A stretch of DNA of 64,000 nucleotides, from contig CM055101.1 of assembly GCA_029204225.1 (NCBI GenBank), positions 62,378,171 to 62,442,170 of the forward strand, given 5' to 3'. A model generated the notes under the pieces. It was not told the DNA's origin. It searched no databases and saw nothing but the letters and a program-made list of their open reading frames with translations. Source of the stretch: Diphasiastrum complanatum (Eukaryota > Streptophyta > Lycopodiopsida > Lycopodiales > Lycopodiaceae). Position 1 is the stretch's first letter; each line of letters opens with the position of its first letter. Shown here piece by piece: positions 22,235-36,785 of this stretch. The position numbers and the translations under genes are program-made.

Positions 22235-22417
22235 AAAGGCATTACCTTGTGAGGGTTTGGCCCTCTCTTATCTTGGACTAATGTGGGCATTTTAGCCCAC
22301 GCGCCCACAGCCAAAAAAAAAAAATTGAAAATTTTTGGCAGCCAGAGCGCCACATCATTGGACAGCCAAAAACATAATCTCATAAGCAAACAACAACTAT
22401 GTTGAGTGGCTAATATA

Positions 22418-22690
22418 GGTGAAGCTGGAAACCTTACTCATGTGCATGCGGATGCCCAAAAAATGGCGTCGGCGATGCCAACAAATGGCTCTATTAATGC
22501 CCGTGAAAATGGCACGCCATTGCCAGGAGGAAATTCATGATGCCTGGCACCGATGGTGGTGAAGCTGGAAACCTTACTCATGTGCACGCGGATGCCCAAA
22601 AACTAGAGTCTTCGGTGCCCGCGAATGGCTCTATTGGTGCCCGTGAAAATGGCACGCCATTGCCAGGAGGAAATTCACCATGCCCGGGAC
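22418..22690 (+). repeat. Two-copy tandem repeat, 140-bp unit
   Basis: The units start at 22418 and 22558, both with GGTGAAGCTGGAAACCTTAC, and both contain GAAAATGGCACGCCATTGCC. Part of the end (GGTGCCCGTGAAAATGGCAC) is repeated again at 22692. The period is not a multiple of three, so the 82-residue frame across it is unlikely to be a protein gene. From about 22.8 to 23.77 kb nothing coding is recognised. Confidence 0.75.
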
Positions 22691-23774
22691 TGGTGCCCGT
22701 GAAAATGGCACTGATGCTCGTAGGAAAATGGCGATGGTGCCCATCTAGTCGAGTAGGAACCATGCCACGACAAAACATGAAGTGATTCTACTGCATCGGG
22801 CCCAAATCTCACACGCCCAAAGCGTACATCTAAGGCCCAACAATTTGGGCCCCTCTTCTCAATGTTTAGTCCCTGTGTGGCCCATGTGGCGACTGTTTTT
22901 GGTTTATTGCACAATCAAAAACTGCCTTTGGCCCTTTAACATCTTACCTAAATATCAACATATATATGTATTTCAATTGCAGGCGGTACAAGGGAGAGCC
23001 AATATGTAGCTAGCACGTGCAAATGTTGGCCAATCTTGTATGGAGTAAAATAAGGAGGCATGGAGTTATTGTGAGATTGAACAAGCGCAAATGCTCTTTG
23101 ACGAAAACTTCTAACCATTTATGAATTTGGGTAAATCAAGAAACTTTAGTGGGACAATCCAAAGCCTTCCGCATGCAAATTGGGTGGTAATTTAAAAATC
23201 GTACATGCTGAGTGTCTACAGGCAAAAACTTAGCCAATGAAGTTTCACCACGTGGTGGCAAAACTTAATTGGGACATGCCCAAAACCACTCACATGCAAA
23301 TTCGGTAACACTCAAAAAAATTGTCATGTGATGAGTGTTTAGAGGTTGCAAAATTTTTCGAGTTTAACAACTCATAAGAGCACGTCAATTTTTCACATGG
23401 AATAATTTCAATCGCAATAATCTAGATCATGCCTTACATGTGTCGGTGGAAGGGCCCATGCACCCATCGGCCACTTTAAAATATGGCATGCATTATTTTT
23501 CTATTTTTCCTTTTTCTTTATACATACGTTTTTTTTGTGTAGCTAAGTGAATTGCAAACCATAAGGAGAAGAAAGGTAAAGAGATTTAGATTTCTATCTT
23601 TGATAAAATCAAAAGTAATGTGAACCTGCTATAAATACTTGTACATGCTTTTCTTGTGAGATTGTGCTAGATTGTGGATAGCACAGTACTCCTAGCCTTC
23701 AAACTAAGATGTGATTCAGATTCAATGGTATGATCAACTTACTCTAATCTTGTACAAAATTGAGATCATTAACT

Positions 23775-24534
23775 TGTTGGAATTCGATGCTCAGACTCAA
23801 ATCCATTTATTAACGAGCATCCTGAAATCTATACAAAATCAGGAAAAAGGGAAGGCTCGAATTTTGAGCAGAAGGTCGAAAAATCTAGTATCGGATTTTT
23901 CCGACCCAAGCCTAATGTAACTCTTGTCAAAAAGGAATTTTTTGACCCTAGATCGGATCGAGGCGAAATTATCCAGGAGTCTTCAACCTTGGATCGGGTC
24001 GAATCGGGTCTGATTTATCCGACCCTAGAAAATCCGATCCTATAAATATTTTTCGACCCAATGTACATTTTTTGATCCTTTGTATAAATTCGATACACCG
24101 TAAAATTTTGATACTTTCGCCGACCCAACGACTTCGCATTGGGAGTCCGCCTACTTTGTACATGTATTTACAGTTACAAGGCGGTTGTAATTGATATAGA
24201 AGATAACATTCAATGCGAGTTAGTTGTAGATATTTTTTGTATATCTAATCCTAGAATCTTCTTCTGATATATAGTTACTACTGAAATTGTAATAGGTAAG
24301 ATATATTTCTGTTGCCAGTGTTATTACACACAACGATCAGCTGAAGTAATTACTTCAAGCATTGTACTCATTGTTGATATTAATCAGAGTGCAATTATCT
24401 GTCGCACTACTATTATAGTTCACTTGCATTTGTTGAATCAATTAAGTTTGAACATTATGCTCCTAACTGTGGCGCTTCCGATCCACGCACCAAGCTCTCT
24501 CCCAACTTCCACACAAACCCACTGATTTTCGACA
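23775..24534 (+). mobile_element. Copia family B 5' LTR
   Basis: The LTR starts TGTTGGAATTCGATGCTC and ends ...TTTCGACA immediately before the primer-binding site, so it has TG...CA ends and a length of about 760 bp. Its first about 170 bases recur on the minus strand at 41518-41340, directly after a purine tract, as expected for a 3' LTR copy of the same family. Long stretches contain the words TCGACCC and GATCGG, which also recur within the family B gag. Confidence 0.85.
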
Positions 24535-24546
24535 TGGTATTAGAGC
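24535..24546 (+). promoter_or_regulatory. Copia family B primer-binding site
   Basis: TGGTATTAGAGC, one base away from the initiator tRNA-Met complement, directly abuts the LTR end and lies 130 bases before gag. Confidence 0.8.
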
Positions 24547-24675
24547 GGGCATCCAAGTGATTTGCTTCTCATTGTGGATTATTAGTCTTGTTTCTATCAA
24601 GACAATGAACTAGCAAGCGCGCAGCCAACGATATTCCGAAATCGTTGTTACTACCAATGATCTCACTCAGCCAAA

Positions 24676-25500
24676 ATGGATCCGTCTTCTCTAATCGAAA
24701 GGCTCGATGGAGGGAACTATCATCTCTGGAAGTTCAAAATGAAGGTCATGTTATTAGCCAAGGAACTGTGGGACGTTGTTGACGGCACAGAACTCAAGCC
24801 AGAAGGTGAAGCAGCTACTATCACCAAGTGGAAACTGAAAGATGACAAAGCTTTTGCCATGATCACTCTCAACATAAAAGACACCCAAATCAGTCACATA
24901 AGAGCTGTTCAGACTGCTAAGAATGCATGGGATATCCTAGCAACCCTCTACGATATCATGGAACTCACCTCCAAACTCCATTTGAGAAAGACATATTTCT
25001 CCCTAAGAATGTCTGAAGCAATAAGTGTTTCGAGTCATCTCAACACTTTCCAAAATCTCATGGAACTGCAACTGGCTCATAAATATAAGACTATGATGCC
25101 ATTATGACTCTATTATCGAGTCTACTTGAAGCATATGAAAATTGGATCATGACAATTTCGATCCAAGAGCATCTAACTCTATCAAGAGCAATCTCATTAC
25201 TTCTACAAGAAGAAATCAGAAGATCAGCTTCCTCCTCAGGCTCAGGATCGGATCCACAAGCACTATATTCAAAAAATAAGAAGTCTAGATCCAAAAAGAA
25301 GAGCAATATGCAGCTAGGGTCGAATTCTGGCTCAGGGTCGAATTTTGGCTTTGGGTTAGATTTTAGCTCTGGGTCAAATTTTGATTCAAGGTCGAATTCG
25401 AATTTTTTTATCTTTCCAACCAAAGCAGAAACTATTCTGAAGATATTGCAAGAAAATTGGACATCAAATCATGGACTGCAGAACTTTGAAATATAATGAT
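24676..25500 (+). pseudogene. Copia family B gag (broken)
   Basis: The frame starts MDPSSLIERLDGGNYHLWK, the standard copia gag opening, with WDVVDGTELKP and AWDILATLYD. A frameshift at about 25100 moves the rest to another frame (LLSSLLEAYENWIMTI..., LLLQEEIRRSA). A Ser/Gly-rich spacer made from repeats of TCGAATTYTGGCTCAGGG follows. The zinc knuckle is shifted again: RYCKKIGHQIMDC remains, but the codon expected for its first Cys reads TGA. So the gag has at least two frameshifts plus a nonsense change in the CCHC motif. Confidence 0.88.
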
Positions 25501-25604
25501 GAAAAGAAGAAGCAGTACCAACAACAAGTACATAGTGCTTCAACCAATTTTTTGACCCAACAACAAGAGGAAGATGAAGCAGCTTTTATGACCAAGGTCG
25601 GAGA

Positions 25605-26687
25605 ACAGTAGGATATCGATTCTTGGTATCTTGACTCTGGAGCAACACAAAACATGACTCACCACAAAGACTGGTTCAAGGACTATGAATTATACACCCA
25701 CTCTCGAGTTGTGCAACTTGGAGACAACTCATCTCACACAATCCAGGGTGAAGGAACAGTCAGAGTCAAATTTCAGAAGGGCCAACGTTCTCCACGTTCC
25801 AAATCTGGCCAAGAATCTGCTCTCAGTTAGTAGAATCACTGATTCAGGTCGGAGGGTCGAATTTGACACAAATGGCTACACAATCTTTGACAAGTCCCGA
25901 AAAGCTCTAGCTTTCGGGAGAAGAAGTGGCAATTTATACAAGCTCAGCCACTGCTACTCTTCTCCACTACGTTTGAATCAACTGATGTGCTATGGCATCT
26001 CAGATTAGGCCATCTCGATTTCAATAATATTCAACAAATGTCAAAACAAAGTTTGGTACAAGATCTGCCTCAAATTAGCAAATCTAGTTCTCCATGCGAA
26101 AGTTGCATTATCAGCAAGCATGCTAGAAGTCCATTCATTTCCAACTTAATTCACACTTCTAGAAATTTGCTGGACCTTGTACACAATGACATTTGTGGCC
26201 CGATGCAGACTGCTACCACAGCGGGAACACTATATTTTCTTACCTTCATCGATGACTTCTCACGATGGACTGCTACTTACTTTTTGAAGAACAAATCAAA
26301 GGCATTTAAATTTTTTAAGCAGTTCTGTAGAAAAGCCCAGAGGAAGATCAAAGCACTGCGCTCAAATGGAGGGAGAGAATTAATCTTCACAGAATTTAAA
26401 GAATTCTGCAATGCCAACAGAATACACCAACAATATACAACAAACTATTCACCCAATGGTGTAGTTGAGAGGAAGAATCGAATACTTGTTGAAAGTGCCA
26501 AGAGCATGCTAGCCCATGCCTCTCTTCCAAAAAAAATCTGGACAGAAGCTGTTAATACAACAACCTACTTACAAAATCGATCCATTACCAAAGCCCTGAA
26601 TGGCAAGACACCTTATGAGGTATGGACATGATTGAAACCATCACTCAAGAATATTAGAGTGTTTGGATGCATTGCCTGTGCTTAGAT
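25605..26687 (+). pseudogene. Copia family B protease and integrase (truncated)
   Basis: The protease active site is DSWYLDSGATQNMTHH (about 25617-25665) with the downstream block GEGTVRV. The GAG-pre-integrase zinc region is LRLGHLDFNNI and CESCIISKHAR. The integrase core has DLVHNDICGPM, FLTFIDDFSRW and ERKNR, but the usual RSDNGGE block is RSNGGRE, so a catalytic Asp is lost. The end of the integrase (KTPYEVWT, stop at 26630) is followed by LRVFGC-type sequence and then, at 26688, by the LTR of family C. RT and RNase H are not on this side; matching pieces lie inverted at 41.5-44.8 kb. Confidence 0.88.
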
Positions 26688-27727
26688 TGTTGGATTATTC
26701 TCCTACCAATTGACTAATCGACATTTTAATCTTCATCCAACTTTTATCCAGACCTGTAGATTTCTTCATGTTTTTACACAGTCTGCATACCTACTCGAAA
26801 ACAGTTTACAGTGTCGGCATTTTTGGGATTTTCGCCTTTCGAGATTTTCTCTCACTTCGGCTTTTTCACAAAATGCCAGATGCCTCAAATGTTAAGGAAA
26901 TGACTTTAGCGAAGACATTTGCATTTTTTGCAAGACAATTTATTGTTCGTCTTAAAGGCTACAGACTTTCTCTAACCGTTTAGCAAGTAGATTTTCGAGA
27001 GACTATTTGGATGGATGCTAGCACATCATAGCCAACTGGATGACGCATTTGATGACTTAATTAGATGTCCTACTATTGGACGTTGTCACATTTGCTTAGT
27101 ATAAATAGCTGCTCATATTTCTACGTTTCAGTGTGTGTTGATCTTACAGCATTGATGCGATCAAGAGATCAACAAGTATTGAATAGTTAGCTCTCTCTCA
27201 AGCTTGCGAGTTTGAACACTCTTGAGCTTTCTAGCTCACTTCTTTAGAGTTGATTAGAGATTGCTATTGCATTCACTGCTTATTAGCATTGCACTTAATT
27301 CAGACTTTTATTTAGTCACTCAGACATAGCTTTGAGTACGCGGCTTTGATCCGCAAACTTGTTGTACTCATTTACATCTGTTTCGTTTTATACCGAATCA
27401 ATACTATTTTTATTGCGTTCAAGTTTGTCTCAGAATGTATGCATTTCTGTAATTCTTTGCAACAAATTATTTGTCTGATAATTCAATGCTTAAATGTTTG
27501 GCTACGTAATCATTGTAGTACTAATGATTTCAAAGTTAGTTACTATAAGATCGAACATGATTTTTATCACTATTGTTTTTGTTTGAAATTGAGAGGCGCA
27601 GTTATGCCTAGAGAAAGGGGAAGATAGTTTATTTCACTGCGCACGATAAGTTTTCTTTCTTTCTTTTCATTCAAACTCTTTTCATTCAATTCTTTTCAAC
27701 CTATCTTTTACACACCTTTTTCCAACA
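26688..27727 (+). mobile_element. Copia family C 5' LTR, inserted into family B
   Basis: The LTR starts TGTTGGATTATTCTCC and ends ...TTTCCAACA next to the primer-binding site (TG...CA, about 1040 bp). Its first half recurs on the minus strand at 45322-44812 and its second half resembles the minus-strand sequence at about 40.9-40.4 kb. It contains repeats of ATTTTCGCCTTTCGAGATTTT-like sequence. It interrupts the family B integrase, so C inserted after B. Confidence 0.88.
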
Positions 27728-27739
27728 TGGTATCAGAGC
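27728..27739 (+). promoter_or_regulatory. Copia family C primer-binding site
   Basis: TGGTATCAGAGC, an exact match to the plant initiator tRNA-Met complement, directly follows the LTR end. Confidence 0.9.
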
Positions 27740-27930
27740 GTTGATTCTTCTTCAAGGCCTAATACTGTATCAGAGCACAAGCTCTTATACTTGATATCTT
27801 TTGCGATATCAAATTATTCTTCAGTTCGAATCAATTTGTTTCGGTATTAGAAAATTGATTTCCAATTGTAGTGCAACACTGTATCTTTCTCTTAACGACA
27901 ATCAAATTATCGACAGTCTAAAGTTCCAGA

Positions 27931-28715
27931 TGGATTCTCAAAGTAAAGTCGGTCTTATCGCAAACAAGCTAAATGGATCCAATTATCATTTATGAAAATT
28001 TAAGATGAAGACCTTGTTAATTGCCAACGAGTTGTGGGATGTTGTTACAGGTATTGAAGTGAAACCTAAAGATGACACATATGACTCAAAGTGGAAATCG
28101 AAGGATGGTAAAGCTTTCACGCTTATTATCCTCAATATATTAGATACTCAAATTGGCCACGTAGTTGAAGCTAAAACTTCGAAAGAAGTTTGGGACATCC
28201 TGAGCTCACTATATGATGTGAGAGACGTAATTACCAAGTTACATCTTCGAAGGAAATTCTTCACACTCAAGAATCATATTAATCAGTTCAAGACTCTCTT
28301 GCAACAGATGGTTGCTATCGAATCAGTCATAGATGACCAAGACGCAATCAGGACATTGCTTTTAAGCCTGCCCTCTACATATGAGAACTGGGTGATGATC
28401 ATCAAGACACACTCAGATTTAACTCTAACCAGAGTTATCACTATGTTGTTGCAAGAAGATAATCGAAGAAGTCAAGACACTTTGTCTACCTCTTCGTCTC
28501 ATGCTCTATATGTCAACAAGAGCTCAAAACGACAGAAGCAAAAAAGCTCCAAACAGTCTACATCGAATCAGAAACAGACTCAAAGTCAAGAACAATCATC
28601 GAATCCACATTCGTCGAAGAAGAAGATGTTTTGCAGGTATTGCAAATGCAATAACCATGAGATCCACTATTGCCGAATTCTCAAAAAAAAAAATGCAGCC
28701 AAGCAACCCCACTAG
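27931..28715 (+). pseudogene. Copia family C gag (one nonsense break)
   Basis: The frame starts MDSQSKVGLIANKLNGSNYHL, then has TGA where the family has Trp (27993-27995). It continues in the same frame as KFKMKTLLIANELWDVV, WDILSSLYDVRD, LLSLPSTYENWV and LLQEDNRRS. A Lys/Ser/Gln-rich spacer leads to an intact zinc knuckle, CRYCKCNNHEIHYC (C-x2-C-x4-H-x4-C). The frame stops at 28713-28715 after NAAKQPH, and copia similarity ends there, where Helitron-end-like sequence begins. Protease, integrase and RT of C are not on this side. Confidence 0.9.
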
Positions 28716-28876
28716 ATCGTCAGCCGTCCATTGCCCGTCAACGACGGACGCACTAGATCATCGGCCGCCACCTAAATCGCAAATCATCGCCTATCAACGA
28801 CATACTGCATTTCCAAATCATCGGCCATCACCTAGATCGGCCGCCATTGCCCTCAACGACGGGCACTCACAACTAG
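28715..28876 (+). mobile_element. Helitron 3'-end-like repeats (hairpin plus CTAG)
   Basis: Two hairpin-plus-CTAG modules occur. The first is GCCCGTC-AAC-GACGGAC at 28733-28749, then CTAG at 28753-28756. The second is GCCCTC-AAC-GACGGGC at about 28849-28864, then CTAG at 28873-28876. A GC-rich stem a few bases before a terminal CTRR is the structural mark of Helitron 3' ends. Between them, ATCATCGGCCGCCA-type words repeat. The host-side boundary of this element is probably the abrupt end of the copia gag at about 28715. Confidence 0.55.
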
Positions 28877-29273
28877 TCTATATATATATTTAAACTTATG
28901 TTCACTTTTGCGCATGTGTATGGGTGTACCCATGCATCCTCCTCTCCTCACCCATGCATGAGCTTTTTCTAACTAAAAAACTTGGGGAGGAGGATGCATG
29001 TATGGGGAAAAGAATGCATGGCCCTCCTCCCCATGCATGCATCTAAGGGGCCCACTCCAAATTCAAATTATCCTTTACCAACCCACATAGTGTTTTGAAG
29101 TGCATGTACATACTTTCAAGGTGAAAGGTGTTAAACAAACGAGACTTTCATTATCAAAAATTTGAAGGGTGCTCTAAGGATTTTTTAAATTATAATGGGA
29201 AAGGTTGGAATAAAAATGCATTTTTATGAAGATCGGCCTCCATTGCCTGTCAACGACGGGCACTCTTTACTAG
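28877..29273 (+). mobile_element. Compact non-autonomous Helitron, 397 bp
   Basis: The element starts TCTATATATATATTTAAAC immediately after the CTAG of the preceding Helitron end and finishes ...CTAG at 29270-29273, followed by T. Its 3' hairpin is GCCTGTC-AAC-GACGGGC (29245-29261), 12 bases before the end, the same spacing as in the neighbouring end at 28876. TC start, CTAG end, 3' hairpin and lack of terminal inverted repeats all fit Helitrons. It encodes nothing. Its first roughly 150 bases recur inverted at about 36680-36510 and 38640-38490. Confidence 0.6.
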
Positions 29274-29275
29274 TA

Positions 29276-29330
<55 letters not shown>
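29276..29330. repeat. (AT)n microsatellite
   Basis: About 55 bp of AT repeats directly follow the Helitron end. An (AC)n tract lies at 29486-29507. Between 29.54 and 30.87 kb I see no recognisable gene. Confidence 0.95.
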
Positions 29331-29332
<2 letters not shown>

Positions 29333-30877
29333 GTAGGGTTTTTTGTTGGGGTGGGTGTGGTGTCACGTGTCTTCGGGTGTGGCTGGGTTTTTTTTCCCAC
29401 CTTTTTTTTTTTTTTTCTTTTTTCTTTTTGCTCTTGTTCCGCTCTTGTGCTCGTTGATGGTGCTTGGCGCGCGGTGCCCGCTTTACACACACACACACAC
29501 ACACACAAAGTACATTTGATTAGTTCCACTTTTGAGCTATGACAATATGATGGCTAATATTTTAGTGGTTCTGCTTCGATTGTGGAACCTCTTGCTTGTG
29601 ACGGTTGATTGGGTGGGTCTTCCTTACTCACAAGTTGAAATTTGTGGTGATACTAAGCACCACAATAGCAGATTGATCTTGGCACCTAATTGATTTTCCA
29701 CCAATGCTTTTGAAACATTCAGATGTTTTTTTTATTTCTCCTTGATCAGTAGATCCATGTCTTTCTTGAATAGTTGACAGTAAACATCATGAAGCCAGTG
29801 TCCCAATGCATGTCATCAACAGAATCCCATGATGTCAATGTTGTAACAAATCTTGTGCTGTGCTCATCATATCTCCCTCGATGTAATGCCACTTATGAAC
29901 ATTTGCAAATTTGTTGATACTCCATGCTCCAACTCAATGTCTCTTATCAGCTCGTCAATTGTTGTAAATTGATTCCTCAACTCTTTGATTCATGTGAAGA
30001 ATGGTCCCACATTCTCATTTTTTTTCCATTCGTATGTTGTTTAGTTTAACCCTCAAAAATATCATACAAGTGGGATTCGTCATTTGGTACTGAGCTCCAA
30101 GGCAAATCCCATACTTCTATCACTGTTACTACATCACTAATGTGGGCAATGACATGATCCTTCACCAATAGATTTATAAATGGTAATAAAATGATCACAT
30201 AATCACAGGAGTTGTCAATAGTCTTAGATGTTCAGTGGTTTTCATTTTGAACTTCCATATGTTGTAATTGGATACCCCATTTAATCTAATATCTCTCCAA
30301 ACACGGATTCATCCACTCTTGCCATTTCACCAAAATCAACTCCTAGGGCTTGATGAAAGCCTCTTTAGATATTAGCAAGTTCCAAAGCCAACCTCAAAAT
30401 TTGATGATAAATGTTTCAATCCCTCTCACCACCCAAATGCTAGAATGGTCTAAAAAGGGTCAAAATTATTTCCAATTTGTCCAAATGCTAGAATGGTCTA
30501 AAAATGTCTCTGATCCACTTTCTCCGTGCGATAGTGCACTCTCTTTATGTGGGAGGATTTCTACTGGCAAGGCCTTGGCATTTTTTTCAACTATAAGTTT
30601 ATTGTGAAGAAAATGTTTCCTTCAAGGCAAATTTCACATGATGGGCCCTTTTTAACTGTAGAAAAAAAAAGTTTAAAGATCTTAAAGGCCAAACAATATT
30701 CTTCATCTTCTTCAAGAAATTAAATATTTTTATATCTAATGGCTCCAAGTCACGTTATTCGCTTGTTGATCCGTAGAACTTATGATTTGATTGGTTGAAA
30801 TCATTGCACACCAAATTCATGTCTAGAAGACATTAGGCACTTTAGATCACCACTCTACCACCTTGATTCGAAGTGAC

Positions 30878-30879
<2 letters not shown>

Positions 30880-30969
<90 letters not shown>
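30880..30969. repeat. (CT)n microsatellite
   Basis: A CT array of about 90 bp. The frame across it encodes only Arg-Glu repeats. From 30970 to 31320 nothing is recognised. Confidence 0.97.
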
Positions 30970-30973
<4 letters not shown>

Positions 30974-31319
30974 CATGGATAGTATCTAATGTTATCCCTT
31001 TACTAGCACCAAACGTCTTTATGGCACAAATGGTTGACATTTTGAATGCTTCTTAAAAGCATTTTAAAGAAAAACACTTCTATAACTTCCATATGATTCA
31101 CATTTAATTGTCAAGGTTTGAAAGATAAGATCCAACAGACAGAAATTATTGTTTTCTTCCACAAGCTACCAGGTTGCTTCCACTCTAATCGAGATGCTTT
31201 TAGTAAGTCAACCATTGACATCAACCTCTTAAGCAGCCAAAAACAAAAAGGCTTCACTCAAAAGTATAAATTTAGGAAAGAGAGCATAGGACTTACATGC
31301 TTAAGATAAAAAGTCCCAA

Positions 31320-32960
31320 CTAATGCTCTTGAATGCTTCTGATATCTTGTTCCTCGAAAGTAGATGAGCTTGGACCTTCAATGGAAATAGTCGACTGAGG
31401 AACATCGAAGTTCAATATGTTGGACGAATCAGACAAGTCGGCTACATGGGCTTTGCCTTTTCCCCTGAGGTCGATAAACTGATCTTCGATGAAGATGACA
31501 TCCCGGCTAGTGAACATCTTCGACTCGATGGGATTGAATAGTTTTTAGGCTTGATCTGAAGTAGTGTAGCTGATGAAAATACATTTGATACTATGGAAGT
31601 CGAGCTTCCTCCTAAGATCATGAGAAATCTGTGCATAAGCTGTACATCCAAAAACTCGTACGTTTGATAAAGAAGGTTTGGTACTTGTTCAAACTTCGAA
31701 TAGTGTTTTGTCTAAGAGACCTTTAGTAGAACATTTGTTCTGAATATAGGTTGTTATTGAGACATCTTCAGCCCAGAAGGACTTCGAAAGTGTCGCATAT
31801 AACATGCACTTTGCTGATTCGACTAAGGTTTTGTTCTTTCTCTCAACAAGACCATTTGACTGAGGCGAATAGGAGGTAATGTATTGTTGCTCAATGTCAT
31901 TGTTAAGGCAGTATTCCTTGATTTTGATGGAGATATATTCTCCTCCGTTGTCAGACCTCAATGTTTTTTTGTTTGCCAGTTTGATTTTTTGCATGCTTTT
32001 TGAATTGTCTGAACTTGATGAAAGCTTCCGATTTCTGCTTGATGAAGTAAACAACTGTTCTTCTGGAAATTTCATCAATGAAATATTTTGCATCTAGTAA
32101 TGATGGAATCTGCATAGGTCCACATATATCTGAATGAACAACATCTAACAGACCTTTTGCTGCATACCTATGACTCGATCTAAAAGGAATCCTAGTTTTC
32201 TTTCCAAGAATGCAGCTATGGCAGACATGGAGATCGACTTTGCCAGAAGGATAGTTGAGATCAAGTGGTAGGGATTGTCTGGACATGTTAGAAACAGATG
32301 CATAATTCAAGTGTCCTAAGCGATGATGTCATAGTAATTTTTTTATTGACAAGAACAGAAGTTTTCAAGATCCAATCTATATAAGTGTCCATGCCTCTTG
32401 TTGAGTGCAAGGATCTTATTACTCCTATCGACAATTCTGCATTGATCAGACTCAAACTCCACCTTATGACCTCAAACTGTAATTATACTTATTGATAACA
32501 GATTTTTAGAGACTTTAGGAACATACAAGACTTTTGACAATAGTTTGAATTGAACATGCTAGAATCTTAATCTTATAGTACCTTCACTTTCGACAGTGTG
32601 AGTGCTATCATCACCAAGGTGAACATACTTCTTTGTGTTGTAAGGCGTATATGAATGGAAAATCTCACGATGATTGGTCATATGTTGAGTAGCTCCGGAA
32701 TCTAGAAATCACAAATCATCCGAATTCGCGTATTTGTCTTTGATCATAAAAGCACCTTCGTCCATTTCGACTTCAGGAGATGCTGTAACTGTATTTGCTT
32801 GGCAGCCGACGCGATTTGGGTGACGGGCGGTCCTAATGTGGTATGAAATGGTCGGAAGTTGATGGGCGACCAATGGTTTGGGTGGTGGCCACTGGTCGAT
32901 GACTACCAGGATGTACACCATGCTATCCAACAATCGCTCCAACGAACTAAATTTTTGTGT
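31320..32960 (-). pseudogene. Copia family C fragment D (protease, integrase, connection)
   Basis: Read on the minus strand, the fragment carries the protease (WFLDSGATQHMTNH with KYVHLGDDSTHTV near 32690-32590), the pre-integrase region (SLPLDLNYPSG, CHSCILGKKTR), and the integrase core: DVVHSDICGPMQIPS, then after a frame change RSDNGGEYISIKIKEYC, YSPQSNGLVERKNKTL and TYIQNKCSTKGLLDKT. The connection region follows (ESKMFTSRDVIFIED). Catalytic D, D and E blocks are present, but the frame is shifted at least three times. The gag-side zinc knuckle and RT are absent. Sequence style matches family C, whose protease-integrase section is missing at 28.7 kb. Confidence 0.82.
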
Positions 32961-33143
32961 TTAAAAAACGGTTGTCTATGTTTAAGGGGGGGGGGGGTGT
33001 TTAAAAAATGACTGTGTATTTATGGAGTGTGTGTTTAGGGTACATTTTGTGTGTGTTGAAGAGGGGGGGTGTTTAAGAGGTTTTCCATTTTCTTATTTTT
33101 GTTTTGAGATCGGTTTCCCTCTTTGATTATGCCAATTTTCTAA

Positions 33144-33264
<121 letters not shown>

Positions 33265-33976
33265 AGCATGTAGAATGTGTTGAACCCAAAGTTCTTGAAG
33301 CATGTGTTCTAAAGCAGAAGACATACTTGTCTACGGAGGGGTGAAAGCCTCCAAAATTTCAGTAGGGGTCAAGTATTTTCTTAGAACACACCCTCGTACT
33401 CACCGTACCTACAATGTCACCTATTTGAAACCTTCTATGCAGAACTTTATAGAATCAGACAATATCATATCCTACTTCATACGCCATAAAATCAGACAAT
33501 AGAGCTTTGTTGTATAAATTTCTTCCATCTAAGTTCTTGAAAACCATAGATCTAGTAAAAAAATCTTCAAAAGCTTTATAACACCCACCTAGACTGATTT
33601 GAAACTCCTTATATAATACAACTATTACCATCGTCAAGAAGCTAGAAAAAAGGACTTCATATCCCAAGAAATGCACATTTTTACAACAAAGCATAAATCC
33701 TCTGATAAACGTACATGAGAGCACCAAAAAAATCGATTTAAACACTTAAGCGACATACAAACATGAGAAATAAACATAAATATCATAATGAAATAGCTTA
33801 CAAACAGATAGTAGTGCCATTTTTGGATACGATAGTAGATCCAACAAAGAGGAGCAACTGTTAAGGAATGTATTGTGGCCCTGTGAATGATAGTAATCCA
33901 ATGTTAAAATGTTTGCATATACACAGGTCAACTTAAAACTATCACAAATTGGAACAAAGCTAAACTAAAGTGAGCC

Positions 33977-34017
<41 letters not shown>

Positions 34018-34682
34018 CCAATCGCATCTCCAACTGGTCAAGGAATTCTGTTTCGCCCTCGTCCAGAGCTTTTGGGGGCCCTGACAGAGAAACAATACAA
34101 AGTGTGTCATACTCGAGGTTTTTTTGAGGCCATTATAGGCTTATCATATGCTTGAATGACGTCTTCATAAGTTTGCAATACATTTTGTTTGCATTCATTG
34201 AGGTCATGGAGGACCGGGAGGAACCAGAATTACTACCACAATAAAGAACAGTTCTGGGAAACCTACGTCATTCAGAACATGAGTAGAAAAAATCAGAATT
34301 GATCGTTGAACATTACCTCAATCCTTTTCAATTTGAGTTAAATTTCAAGGAACTGTCTTACATGTCAGGGTCAGTCTTTAAAAGGTCCGTCTGATGACAA
34401 ATTTTTCAAAAAAAAAATTGTAACAATTTTTTTTCTGCATCAACTCTTTAAAATTGTTGGCTCCATAATTTTTTACGGTCCGCCGTCTCTCTCCCAATTC
34501 AACATATGAGTTATTGTGGAAATGAATGGATCCGAGAGGGAGAGATGGGTAGCGTGGCTGAGAATGAGTGAGATAGAGAGAGTGAGAATGAGTCGGGTAG
34601 CTCGGCTGAGAATGAGTGAGATAGGGAGAGTGAGATTGATTGAGAGAGAGAGAGGGGGGGGTGGTGGTGCTTAGCATGTGTT

Positions 34683-36785
<2,103 letters not shown>

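Noticed and set aside
22537-22785. An 82-residue Gly/Pro-rich ORF
   Set aside because: It spans a 140-bp tandem repeat whose period is not a multiple of three, so the two units are read in different frames.
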